Source of the DNA: JBBDNV01 sp040877415
GTDB taxonomy: Bacteria; Planctomycetota; Planctomycetia; Pirellulales; PALSA-1355
Direction of reading: 5' to 3'
NCBI GenBank assembly: GCA_040877415.1
Contig: JBBDNV010000092.1
Span: 1-24,048, forward strand
Length of the DNA: 24,048 nt
Shown here piece after piece: positions 1 to 6,814 of the stretch (the first letter of the stretch is position 1; every line of letters begins with the position of its first letter). Both the position numbers and the translations under genes were made by a program. A model generated the notes under the pieces. It saw only the letters and a program-made list of their open reading frames with translations, made no database searches and was not told where the DNA came from.

Positions 1-2
1 CC

Positions 3-872
3 ATCTTCGTGGCCAACAGCCTGCGCACGCTCAACTGCATCGGCTATCAGCACACTGAGCCCGTGCTCCGCTCGCTGGCCTATGCACTGTTGCAGCACGA
101 CGGCGCCAACCCTGCCAAGAGCGACCAGACGGCCGATCGGCCGTGGCGCAAGAACGTCGAGCGGGCCGGGAAAATTCGCGCGGGCTGGCTCGACGGCAAG
201 CTCGATCCGGCCGCGACCAGCGACATGTTGGCCGCGCTCCGCCAGGGCAGCGAAGACGAGACGGCCGAAAAAGTCGTCGAGCTGGTGAACAAAGAAATGT
301 CGCCGCAAGCCATTTGGGACGCCCAATTCCTGGCCGCGGGTGAGCTGCTCGTCCGCCAGCCGGGCATCGTGGCCCTGCACGCCGGGACCACCACGAACGC
401 ATTGCGTTACGCCTGGGACGCCACGGCCAGCGACGACACGCGCCGCATGCTGCTACTGCAAAACGCCGCCTTCCTCGCCATGTTCCGCCAGGCGATGGGC
501 GGACGCGGCAAAGTCGGCGCGCAAAAGCTCGACGAATTGCAGCCGGTCTCGCCTTCGGAAGCGGGCGGAAAGGCCGTGGAAGAGATTTTTGCCGACATCG
601 GCCGCGACAAGATGGCCGCCGCCGGCAAGACCCTGGCCTATCTCGACGCGCATCCCGACCCGCAGGAATTTGTCGACGCCGCGCGGCTGTTGATCTTCCT
701 GAAGGGCACGAATGCCCACGACTACAAGTTTGCAAGCGCCGTGCTGGAAGACTATCGCCACGTCTCGCCCATCTACCGCGGCCGGTACCTGGCCTCAAGC
801 GTCTTTAATCTCCGCGGCTCCGCCGGACCCGACAACAAGCTCGTCCAGCGCACAAGATCCGCGCTGGCCTGA
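3..872 (+). CDS. Partial helical protein, function not recognised (5' end outside window)
   Basis: The reading frame is open from base 3 and continues past the left edge. The GTG at 9 is probably an internal valine (I-F-V-A-N-S), so the true start lies outside. The visible 289 residues are almost entirely predicted helix, soluble, with no signal peptide or membrane segment in view. Conserved-looking His motifs stand out: 'YQHTEPVLRSLAYALL' near the visible N-terminus, 'IVALHAGTTTNALRYAW' in the middle, and 'AHDYKF' near the end. The His-Thr-Ala-Leu-Arg pattern weakly recalls questin-oxidase-like (DUF4243) proteins, but this is a guess and no function is claimed. Base composition and codon use match the GC-rich housekeeping genes of the window. 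It ends at TGA 870-872, followed by a 406-base gap, so it is the last gene of its transcription unit. Confidence 0.8.
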   Translation: MFVANSLRTLNCIGYQHTEPVLRSLAYALLQHDGANPAKSDQTADRPWRKNVERAGKIRAGWLDGKLDPAATSDMLAALRQGSEDETAEKVVELVNKEMSPQAIWDAQFLAAGELLVRQPGIVALHAGTTTNALRYAWDATASDDTRRMLLLQNAAFLAMFRQAMGGRGKVGAQKLDELQPVSPSEAGGKAVEEIFADIGRDKMAAAGKTLAYLDAHPDPQEFVDAARLLIFLKGTNAHDYKFASAVLEDYRHVSPIYRGRYLASSVFNLRGSAGPDNKLVQRTRSALA

Positions 873-1278
873 AAACCGTACCTGACCACCGCCACTAACA
901 AAGACCACCATGGCGCCAGGAACACCAGGTCTAAAGAGATAGAAAAAGGTCGTATTCGACACACAACCGTTGGACCTATCTCTCTTGGTGCTCTCGCTGC
1001 CCAGGGTGGTCTTCTTTATAGGTGCCACGGGTGGCCGCCCGTCGTGTCTCCTCGGTGGTCGCGTGCCACCATCCCCCGCCCCTGACCCCGCAGCCGCCAG
1101 CCCGTAAACCCAAGCCGGTATTGGCTTTCTGCATCTTCGGGCGGGTTGGGGAAACTTCATATGCTAGGCTTGCAAATGAGGCGCCCAACTTCCGCTCGGG
1201 GCAGCAGCATCGCAAAGCCGGCCGAAGGCGTCTCGCGGGCTAGGGTGTCCAAACACTTCTCAACGCAAAAGGTGACTT
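873..1278. other. Intergenic stretch, no gene seen
   Basis: No convincing coding frame lies here; the overlapping open frames are Arg/Pro-rich shadows. The left part has a short inverted pair, AGAGATAG near 935 and CTATCTCT near 976, embedded in a degenerate 'CACCA...TTGGTG' context that looks like an old intergenic repeat. The segment just before 1278 must carry the promoter of the small membrane protein, but no clear sigma-70 pair was found. Confidence 0.5.
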
Positions 1279-1428
1279 ATGCTGTGGGTCCTCTTGGCAT
1301 CGCTGCTGGTCTTGTGGGCGTTCGGGCTTGGCTTCGGCGTCGCTGGCAATCTGATCCATATCGTGTTAGCGATCGCGCTAGTGGTGCTGTTGATCCAAGT
1401 CATCCAGGGACGCAAGGTCGCGCACTGA
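1279..1428 (+). CDS. Small lmo0937-type (DUF5670) membrane protein, 49 aa
   Basis: The frame starts at ATG 1279 and ends at TGA 1426-1428, encoding 49 residues. The SD-like AAAGGTGA ends 3 bases before the ATG. The protein is two hydrophobic helices (about residues 2-20 and 25-43) joined by the short turn 'GFGVAGNLIH', ending in a basic tail 'QGRKVAH'. This size, the G-x-x-x-(A)G-x-L-I-H turn and the basic end are the hallmarks of the lmo0937 family membrane proteins, found widely in bacteria and without a known molecular role (several members are stress-responsive). It sits alone between two gaps. A frame-shifted longer ORF covering the same bases is Arg-rich and is a shadow. The call rests on remembered family features, not an alignment. 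Confidence 0.72.
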   Translation: MLWVLLASLLVLWAFGLGFGVAGNLIHIVLAIALVVLLIQVIQGRKVAH

Positions 1429-1624
1429 AGCGGGCGACGCGACAAACGCGCCGCGATCGACTCGGCGTTTCGTGTCTCGCCTTCGATGCCTGAACACGTG
1501 GCTCCACAGACGCGGCGCGTGTTAGCGCGCCAGGATGCGCGCGCTTGGGAGGGCACCGGCGCGCGACGATGACCTAGCGCATGGCGCACTACGCTGCGGC
1601 CCAACTTCTGAGTTGCCGGCGCGG

Positions 1625-1825
1625 CTAGAACAGCGTGTAGATAAACGGAGCGGCGCCGCTGCCGGCGAAGATCGCCAGCACGCCCAGCAGACCCATAACC
1701 AGCAGGATCGGCAGCAGCCACCACTTCTTGTTGTGGGCCAAAAAGTCGATGAACTCGGCCACCAGGCCGGGCTGCGCTTCGTCGGCCATCTGCTCGAAGT
1801 CTTTTTTCTGGTCGGATTCGTTCAT
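1625..1825 (-). CDS. DUF5989 family small membrane protein (SxtK-like position)
   Basis: Encodes 66 residues from ATG 1825; a TTG 18 bases upstream would add MPWGPT but has no better ribosome site. The N-terminal 30 residues are polar and acidic ('NESDQKKDFEQMADEAQPG'), followed by 'FIDFLAHNKKWWLLPILLVMGLLGVLAIFAGSGAAPFIYTLF'. The K-K-x-W-L-L-P-I entry into one membrane helix and the terminal 'APFIYTLF' are diagnostic of DUF5989. The family is recurrently found beside SxtJ-type proteins and NodU/CmcH carbamoyltransferases, as here. Its function is unknown; a single-span helper of a membrane-bound carbamoylation or glycan-modification complex is an inference. It is the downstream partner of the SxtJ gene (83-base gap, same strand), so the two are probably cotranscribed. 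Confidence 0.85.
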   Translation of the reverse strand: MNESDQKKDFEQMADEAQPGLVAEFIDFLAHNKKWWLLPILLVMGLLGVLAIFAGSGAAPFIYTLF

Positions 1826-1908
1826 CGTGGGGCCCCAGGGCAATTAGGGTCTTGCTGCGATCTTTTCCTCGCCCCTGCGTCTTTCGCAGCGGGAGAGCCG
1901 TTGGATTG

Positions 1909-2319
1909 CTAGAACTGTTTCAGGTAGCGGGCGGCGCCGCGATTGGGATTATGCGCTTCCCAGTAAGTGGCCGCCTGGCGGTCCAGTTTGCGGTTCAGCG
2001 CGTCGCGGCCGACGAGCCGGAACACGAGCGCGACCGGGGTAAAGACCAGATAGTAAAGGATCACCAGGGCCAGGTTCGACACGACAAAGCCGATCGGCCA
2101 GGTGGCAATGCTTAAGACGACAAACGGCCACCGGACCCAGCCCGGATTCACGAAAGCCAGGCCGCGCAGCACGATCGCCATGCCCCACAGGACGACCGCC
2201 GTCGTCGTGTGCCCGCGATAGAGCATCCAAGGCGCCGCGACGAGCCCCAGGATGAACATGCCGAACTCGGCAAATTCCTTGAGCGTCTTGTCGCTGGGCT
2301 TGAGGTTCAGGGTGTGCAT
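1909..2319 (-). CDS. SxtJ family membrane protein
   Basis: Encodes 136 residues from ATG 2319, giving 'MHTLNLKPSDKTLKEFAEFG'. A TTG at 2349 would add ten residues; the ATG gives the usual family length of about 130. No good SD precedes either. The 'L-x-P-s-x-k-x-L-r-x-F-a' N-terminus followed by three to four hydrophobic segments (about residues 18-32, 40-56, 66-100) and the polar tail 'ALNRKLDRQAATYWEAHNP' match the SxtJ family, named for the protein encoded next to the O-carbamoyltransferase SxtI in saxitoxin clusters. Its biochemical role is unknown. Context is the strongest evidence: DUF5989 lies directly downstream, and an SGNH hydrolase and a carbamoyltransferase lie upstream. It is transcribed divergently from the hydrolase across an AT-rich 198-base region. 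Confidence 0.85.
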   Translation of the reverse strand: MHTLNLKPSDKTLKEFAEFGMFILGLVAAPWMLYRGHTTTAVVLWGMAIVLRGLAFVNPGWVRWPFVVLSIATWPIGFVVSNLALVILYYLVFTPVALVFRLVGRDALNRKLDRQAATYWEAHNPNRGAARYLKQF

Positions 2320-2437
2320 CGCGGAAATCGCCGTTCGGGCTGAGTGCAAACGCCCCGGTTGAGATCAATATGATTTTAACTACGGCGTTCCCCCCGCGCC
2401 TACCGCGCGGTGACGTTCCCTCGCAAATTCGCCTAAA

Positions 2438-2466
2438 TTGTGGAAAGTAGCGTGCGGCCATATTAA
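2438..2466 (+). promoter_or_regulatory. Candidate sigma-70 promoter for the SGNH hydrolase
   Basis: TTGTGG (2438-2443) and TATTAA (2461-2466) are separated by 17 bases in an AT-rich island within otherwise GC-rich DNA. The expected transcription start is near 2473, about 45 bases before the ATG at 2518. The -35 box matches only TTG, so this is a moderate call. The divergent SxtJ gene must have its own promoter in the same AT-rich region (about 2350-2400). Confidence 0.45.
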
Positions 2467-2517
2467 TATCGGTGAGCCCGAATCGGGTCCCTGGCAGTAA
2501 GTGGGAAACGCCGGTTT

Positions 2518-3540
2518 ATGAAACCGCCTCGCATTAGAAAATTAATTTGGCTCGAGCTCGGCGTGTTAAGTGGTAGTTTCCTACTGAGCCTGGTCGTGTG
2601 CGAACTCGCTGTGCGCTGGTTCGGCACGGTCCGGAACGTCGGACCAGCATTCTCCCGGTATGACCCCGTATACGGCGTCCGTTTGAAGCCGAGTTTTCAT
2701 TGTCGGCGGATCACGCCGGAGTTTTCGATGCGGTTCACGACGAACGCTTTTGGGTTTCGAGGGCCCGAGCCGCAGGAGTTCCCCACAGGCGCCGTCGTTT
2801 TTCTGGGCGATTCGTTCACCATGGGACACGGAGTTAACGATGGAGAGGAATACCCGCAACTGGTCGCCCAGTGTCTGGAACGGAATTATGACCTGAAGGA
2901 TATCCCCATCGTGAACGCGAGTGTCGGCAACACGGGGAATGGACGTTGGATCAAATTTCTGGAGCACGAGGCAGCGCGGTTCCAGCCGCGAGCCGTCGTC
3001 ATGCAGGTGTCGGGCAACGACCTGGGCGACAACCTTAGGGAGGGGCTGTTTCGGCTCACCGGTAAAAATGAATTGCAGGAGATGCCGGTTCCCCCGGCGG
3101 GCCGGTGGCACTATGCGCAAGTCGCGATTGAAACCGTCCCCGGAGTCACCTATCTGCACCTCGTGGGCCTGTTGCGCCAAGCCGCGACCCTAAGTCGGAG
3201 TCAGGCACCAGGCAATACGGTGGTTGCGACCACCGGCGCGGAACAGGAATCGGCGGGCTATCCGCTGACGACGGCGCTCGTCGAGCGGGCAATCAAAATA
3301 TGCGTTGACCGGAAATGGCCGGCTCTATTAATCGTTGTCGACCTCGACGACGACAAGGCGGCAACGCTGCGACGGGCATGCGAATCGACGGACACGCAGC
3401 TCATCATGGTCCCTCAAAAGCCAACGCGGCCGGAATTCTACTATCGCGTCGACGGCCATTGGAATGCGACTGGGCACGAATACGTCGCCGGTCAGGTCGC
3501 CGCCGAGCTCGCACCCCTGCTCGTACAGCGGCCCGGTTGA
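2518..3540 (+). CDS. Membrane-anchored SGNH/GDSL hydrolase (SxtL-like position)
   Basis: Encodes 340 residues. One N-terminal membrane helix (about residues 9-31) anchors an outward-facing SGNH hydrolase domain. Visible catalytic blocks: block I 'FLGDSFTMGHG' with nucleophile Ser99; block II around 'NASVGNTGNG' (oxyanion Gly137/140); block III 'SGNDLGDN' with Asn167; block V 'DGHWNATGH' with Asp312 and His314. The spacing suits an esterase or acyl/carbamoyl-ester hydrolase acting on surface sugars or a secreted small molecule. In saxitoxin clusters a GDSL lipase (SxtL) accompanies SxtI/J/K. Here the gene is on the opposite strand, between the carbamoyltransferase and sxtJ-like genes, and convergent with the former (65-base gap). 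Its codon choice is more AT-tolerant than its neighbours, hinting at separate acquisition. The substrate cannot be read from sequence. Confidence 0.85.
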   Translation: MKPPRIRKLIWLELGVLSGSFLLSLVVCELAVRWFGTVRNVGPAFSRYDPVYGVRLKPSFHCRRITPEFSMRFTTNAFGFRGPEPQEFPTGAVVFLGDSFTMGHGVNDGEEYPQLVAQCLERNYDLKDIPIVNASVGNTGNGRWIKFLEHEAARFQPRAVVMQVSGNDLGDNLREGLFRLTGKNELQEMPVPPAGRWHYAQVAIETVPGVTYLHLVGLLRQAATLSRSQAPGNTVVATTGAEQESAGYPLTTALVERAIKICVDRKWPALLIVVDLDDDKAATLRRACESTDTQLIMVPQKPTRPEFYYRVDGHWNATGHEYVAGQVAAELAPLLVQRPG

Positions 3541-3605
3541 AGCCGTTCCACGTTGTATTCCCACTTGACGGCAACCTGGTGCTTCCGCGTGTGGGAAGCC
3601 CGGGT

Positions 3606-5444
3606 TTAGTCGAGCTGGAACTGGGCCAGGTAGGCCTCGGCCTCGGTTTCGCTTAACGGTTTTTGATCGTCCTTCCCGAGCACGAAGTTTTCCAGCACCA
3701 GCACGTCCATATTCGAGCCCAGGAAACAGCGGTAGGCCTCTTCCGGCGTGCACACGATCGGCTCGCCGCGGACGTTGAAGCTGGTGTTGATCAACACCGG
3801 GCTGTCGGTTTGCCGCTCAAAGGCCTTGAGCAGCTTGTAATACCGGCCGTGCCGCTCGGCGTCGACCGTCTGAACGCGGGCCGAATAATCGACGTGCGTG
3901 ATGGCCGGCACGACGCTGCGGGGCACCTTCAGCTTCTCGATGCCCACGAGACCGTCCTCGGCCGCGCTGGCGTTGAGCCGCTTTTCCTGGCGCACGGGCG
4001 CCACCAAAAGCATGTACGCGCTGTCCTCGCAGGGCCGCATCTCAAAATACTCGGCGACGCGCTCCCGCAGCACCGCCGGCGCAAAGGGCCGGAACGATTC
4101 GCGAAACTTGATCTTCAAGTTCATCACCGACTGCATCGACGCGCTGCGGGCGTCGCCCAGGATGCTGCGCGCACCCAGGGCGCGCGGGCCGAATTCCATC
4201 CGGCCCGACAGCCAGCCGACGACTTTTTCCTCGGCCAGCAGCCGCGCGACCTCCTCGCACAACGCGTCTTCGTCCGGTATGCAAACGTACTTGGCGCCGA
4301 CCTTCCGCAAAAACCGCTCGATCTGGTCGCCGCTGAAGTGCGGCCCCAGCAGCGATCCCCGCTGGCTGTCGTTGGGCGACGCGGCGCGGGGGTTGTCGAG
4401 AAGCTGGTAATGAATGAACTGGGCGACCCCCAGCGAGCCGCCCGCGTCGCCCGCCGCCGGCTGAATCCAGATGTTCTCAAACGGGCCGTCGCGCAGGATG
4501 CGGCCGTTGCCCACGCAGTTGAGCGCCACGCCGCCGGCCAGAACCAGGTTGCGGCTGCCGGTCGCCTGGTGCACGCGCCGGGCCGCGCGGAGCATGATCT
4601 CCTCGGTGACGGCCTGCACCGACGCGGCCAGGTCCATCTCGCGACCGGTGACGCGCGACTCGGGCGCCCGCGGAGGTCCGCCGAACAGCCGGTGGAACTT
4701 CTCGGACGTCATCGTCAGTCCCTGGCAATAGTTGAAGTACGACATGTCCAGGCGGAACGACCCGTCGTCTTTCAAGTCCATCAGGTGCTCGTAAATGAGC
4801 GGGGCGTAGCGGGGCGTGCCGTAGGGCGCCAGACCCATCACCTTGTATTCGCCGCTGTTGACCTTGAAGCCCGTGTAATAAGTGAACGCCGAATACAACA
4901 GGCCCAACGAGTGAGGGAAGCTGAGCTGGTGCGAAAGCTCGATGCGATTGCCGCGCCCGTGGCCGAAGCTGGCCGTGGCCCATTCGCCGACGCCGTCCAA
5001 CGTCAAAATCGCGGCCTCGTCGAACGGCGAGGGGAAAAACGCGCTGGCCGCGTGCGACTCGTGATGCTCGACGAACACGATGCGACGCTTGAACTCGCCC
5101 CGCAGGCCGTCGCGGATAATCCGCCGCATAAACAGCTTCTCGCGAAGCCACAAAGGCATCGCCTTCGCGAACGACCTGAAGCCCACCGGAGCGTACGCCA
5201 GATACGTTTCCAGCAGCCGCTCGAATTTCAACAGCGGCTTGTCGTAGAAGCCGACCCAATCGAGCTCCGATGGCTTGAGGCGCGCCTCGGACAGACAGGA
5301 TTCAATGGCGTGAATGGGGAAACTGTAATCGTGCTTCTTGCGGGTGAAGCGCTCTTCCTGCGCGGCGGCCACGATCTTGCCGTCGACCACCAGCGCGGCC
5401 GCCGAGTCGTGGTAGAAGGCTGAAATCCCCAGAATTGCCGCCAT
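3606..5444 (-). CDS. NodU/CmcH-type carbamoyltransferase (SxtI-like)
   Basis: Encodes 612 residues, the normal length for the family. The N-terminal Kae1-like (ASKHA) domain starts 'ILGISAFYHDSAAALV' and holds the metal-binding 'EHHESHAASAF' (His127, His131), 'LDGVGEWATAS' (Asp150), 'GEYKVMGLAPYG' (198-209), 'LAGGVALNC' (302-310) and 'AAGDAGGSLG' (330-339). The C-terminal domain carries 'GRMEFGPRALGARSILG' (414-430), 'FRPFAPAVL' and 'NTSFNVRGEPIV'. Known members (TobZ, CmcH, SxtI, NodU) make carbamoyl-adenylate from carbamoyl phosphate and ATP and transfer the carbamoyl group to a hydroxyl of a sugar or antibiotic. The acceptor here is unknown. With the SGNH, SxtJ and DUF5989 genes next door, a surface glycan or lipid-linked acceptor is the likeliest guess. 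The long antisense frame across this gene is a GC-skew shadow. Confidence 0.95.
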   Translation of the reverse strand: MAAILGISAFYHDSAAALVVDGKIVAAAQEERFTRKKHDYSFPIHAIESCLSEARLKPSELDWVGFYDKPLLKFERLLETYLAYAPVGFRSFAKAMPLWLREKLFMRRIIRDGLRGEFKRRIVFVEHHESHAASAFFPSPFDEAAILTLDGVGEWATASFGHGRGNRIELSHQLSFPHSLGLLYSAFTYYTGFKVNSGEYKVMGLAPYGTPRYAPLIYEHLMDLKDDGSFRLDMSYFNYCQGLTMTSEKFHRLFGGPPRAPESRVTGREMDLAASVQAVTEEIMLRAARRVHQATGSRNLVLAGGVALNCVGNGRILRDGPFENIWIQPAAGDAGGSLGVAQFIHYQLLDNPRAASPNDSQRGSLLGPHFSGDQIERFLRKVGAKYVCIPDEDALCEEVARLLAEEKVVGWLSGRMEFGPRALGARSILGDARSASMQSVMNLKIKFRESFRPFAPAVLRERVAEYFEMRPCEDSAYMLLVAPVRQEKRLNASAAEDGLVGIEKLKVPRSVVPAITHVDYSARVQTVDAERHGRYYKLLKAFERQTDSPVLINTSFNVRGEPIVCTPEEAYRCFLGSNMDVLVLENFVLGKDDQKPLSETEAEAYLAQFQLD

Positions 5445-5574
5445 GGATGGGAACCTGCGGGCAGGGCAGGCCGGTTCGAAAACTTACGAGATGTTTCGCG
5501 GCCATGCGACGCAGGAATTGGCCCCGCCGGGGGTCCACCCTGGGAGAACCCTCCGTAGCGCCCGCCAATGACTT

Positions 5575-5603
5575 AGGATGGAAGCCGCCTGGCCGTTTGT
5601 CAA
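5575..5603 (-). promoter_or_regulatory. Candidate sigma-70 promoter for the carbamoyltransferase
   Basis: Read on the - strand, a perfect TTGACA (bases 5598-5603) is followed after 17 bases by CATCCT (5575-5580), a weak -10. Expected transcription would give a leader of about 125 bases before the ATG at 5444. The perfect -35 supports it; the -10 is poor. Confidence 0.4.
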
Positions 5604-5620
5604 GCTTTTTGCCGCCTGGG

Positions 5621-5724
5621 GTGTGGCAAGGAATTCTGGCAGGTAGCTGAGTTCGCAAGAACTCAGATGATGCAGGCTGAATTCTTGCGAATCCAGCTAC
5701 ACACGCCATAGAAACTTGCCACAC
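5621..5724. repeat. MITE-like imperfect inverted repeat, copy 1
   Basis: The two halves pair over almost their whole length. Outer ends GTGTGGCAAG (5621-5630) and CTTGCCACAC (5715-5724) are perfect complements. The inner arms GTAGCTGAGTTCGCAAGAA and TTCTTGCGAATCCAGCTAC pair with two mismatches. The total is about 104 bases with a short central loop. It carries no reading frame. A second, diverged copy lies at 5854-5989. Confidence 0.8.
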
Positions 5725-5853
5725 ACGCCGCCCGCGGCGATTTCCGGGCCGGCCCACCTCAAACTGCCAATCCCGAACCCCCCAAACCCTCTCCGAGACT
5801 GGCCTGAAAACGCGCATTGCACGTGTCAAAACCCAATAGAAATGTCCCCATGC

Positions 5854-5989
5854 TGCAACCTCAAGGTGCGCGGCAAAGAATTCTGGCTGTAGCTGAAGTC
5901 GCAAGACTTCAGTCGGCTTCGGGCTGAATTCTTGCGAATCCAGCTACCCCGCCATAAAGTCTTGCCGCACACACCTCGAGGAGGTTGCA
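5854..5989. repeat. MITE-like imperfect inverted repeat, copy 2
   Basis: Same family as 5621-5724: it shares GAATTCTGGC, GTAGCTGA, TCGCAAGA, GAATTCTTGCGAATCCAGCTAC-like core arms and GCCATA. Its outer ends are longer: TGCAACCTC (5854-5862) pairs with GAGGTTGCA (5981-5989), and GGTGCGCGGCAA pairs imperfectly with the right arm. The central loop differs from copy 1. The inner perfect stem CTGAAGTC/GACTTCAG also folds alone. No reading frame is present. Confidence 0.8.
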
Positions 5990-6029
5990 ATGGAGACACT
6001 TACGATGAGTCGGAAGCACGTCCCCCTGC

Positions 6030-6170
6030 ATGGTGCCCGTCGTCGCCTTCAATGACAAACCGATCGGCAGCGGCCGGCCGGGCCCGATGTTTGACCACTT
6101 CATGTCCGCCTGGAACCACCTGGTGGGCCTCGACGTCATCGCACAAGCCGGGCGGTTTGCGATACGCTGA
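6030..6170 (+). pseudogene. C-terminal remnant of a class IV (branched-chain/D-Ala type) aminotransferase
   Basis: A 46-codon frame from ATG 6030 to TGA 6168-6170 reads 'VPVVAFNDKPIGSGRPGPMF' then 'DHFMSAWNHLVGLDVIAQAG'. The V-V-x-(v)-(d)-x-x-x-I-G-S-G-x-P-G-P motif is the C-terminal signature of fold-type IV PLP aminotransferases. The intact ilvE of this window ends comparably ('VVKIDSRRIGSGAPGPVTRDLM'). A stop codon lies in frame 24 bases upstream, and no sequence for the PLP-lysine or N-terminal domain is present, so only the last ~45 of about 300 residues survive. MITE-like copy 2 ends 40 bases upstream, so repeat insertion or a rearrangement may have removed the rest. Confidence 0.6.
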
Positions 6171-6171
6171 T

Positions 6172-6193
6172 GCGCTGACCGCGTAGTCAGCGC
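6172..6193. terminator. Perfect hairpin just after the aminotransferase remnant
   Basis: GCGCTGAC (6172-6179) and GTCAGCGC (6186-6193) form an 8-bp perfect stem with a 6-base loop, two bases past the remnant's stop codon. There is no T-run after it, so it is terminator-like by position rather than a classic intrinsic terminator. It may be the original 3' end of the lost aminotransferase gene. Confidence 0.4.
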
Positions 6194-6242
6194 CGCGATC
6201 ATTGGTCGTGGGCCTTGCCGATTTTACGCCATGCGCTGGGTG

Positions 6243-6342
6243 NNNNNNNNNNNNNNNNNNNNNNNNNNNNNNNNNNNNNNNNNNNNNNNNNNNNNNNNNN
6301 NNNNNNNNNNNNNNNNNNNNNNNNNNNNNNNNNNNNNNNNNN
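6243..6342. other. Scaffold gap (100 N)
   Basis: Exactly 100 N, a conventional placeholder for a gap of unknown length. The ten bases before it (GCGCTGGGTG) equal the end of the 107-bp tandem repeat unit that starts directly after it, so the gap lies inside the repeat array and the number of copies is unknown. Confidence 0.95.
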
Positions 6343-6550
6343 CCATGCTTGCGCTTCGCAAGCATGCTCACGCGTGCGGCCGACTTCCGAACAAATTACG
6401 CCACCGAGAACAGTCGAGGCCACGGAGAAACTCGCGATCGCGCTGGGTGCCATGCTTGCGCTTCGCAAGCATGCTCACGCGTGCGGCCGACTTCCGAACA
6501 AATTGCGCCACCGAGAACAGTCGAGGCCACGGAGAAACTCGCGATCGCGC
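6343..6550. repeat. 107-bp direct tandem repeat, about two visible copies
   Basis: Unit 1 begins at 6343 and unit 2 at 6450. They are nearly identical for about 100 bases (one A/G difference seen, 'AAATTACGCC' versus 'AAATTGCGCC'). Each unit opens with a perfect 10-bp hairpin (CATGCTTGCG and CGCAAGCATG, loop CTT) and ends in CTCGCGATCGCG. A further partial unit must precede the N gap. It shows no protein reading frame of recognisable type, and the 107-base period is not a multiple of three, which argues against a repeat protein. Confidence 0.9.
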
Positions 6551-6814
6551 CAGATGTTGCCCAACCGTAGCCGGCCTCAGCGAGACCGGCCGCCCAAAGT
6601 AACAGGCACGCTCCGCGTGCCGTCGCCGCGCCATCGAGTGCACAGAGGCTACTGACAGACGCGCTTTGCATCGATAATCTGTTTGCTTGCCCCGAACCTC
6701 AACATCCTTTTGGGTGACAAGGGCCTGACGGATCGGGTGATGAAAGTGTTGTAACGACGAGCGAGGCGACGAAAGTGGCACACGCTGTCCACCGACCATG
6801 CCCTCGACGAGTGC
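6551..6814. other. Intergenic stretch with a short REP-like hairpin
   Basis: Contains a perfect hairpin GGCACGC (6605-6611), loop TCC, GCGTGCC (6615-6621), of the same triloop design as others in the window. No gene was recognised between it and the stop codon of the TIR-TPR gene at 6815, and no T-rich intrinsic terminator for that gene was found. Confidence 0.5.

Larger units (their letters stand above)
5445..6029. other. Gene-free upstream region holding the two inverted repeats
   Basis: Outside the two inverted repeats and the carbamoyltransferase promoter, no coding frame is convincing. The open frames in this stretch run through the repeat arms and have no family features. The segment 5725-5853 between the two repeats shows nothing recognisable. 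Confidence 0.6.

Noticed and set aside
1146..1493. 115-codon + strand frame over the lmo0937-like gene
   Set aside because: Different frame from the 49-codon gene, Arg-rich, no ribosome site; the shorter frame has a good SD and a clean membrane-protein pattern.
3663..5423. 586-codon + strand open frame
   Set aside because: It is the exact antisense of the well-supported carbamoyltransferase, rich in Arg/His/Ala from GC-skewed codons, with no motif of its own.
6343..6550. Possible CRISPR array
   Set aside because: Units of 107 bases are repeated whole with no variable spacers and no cas genes nearby; it is a tandem repeat.
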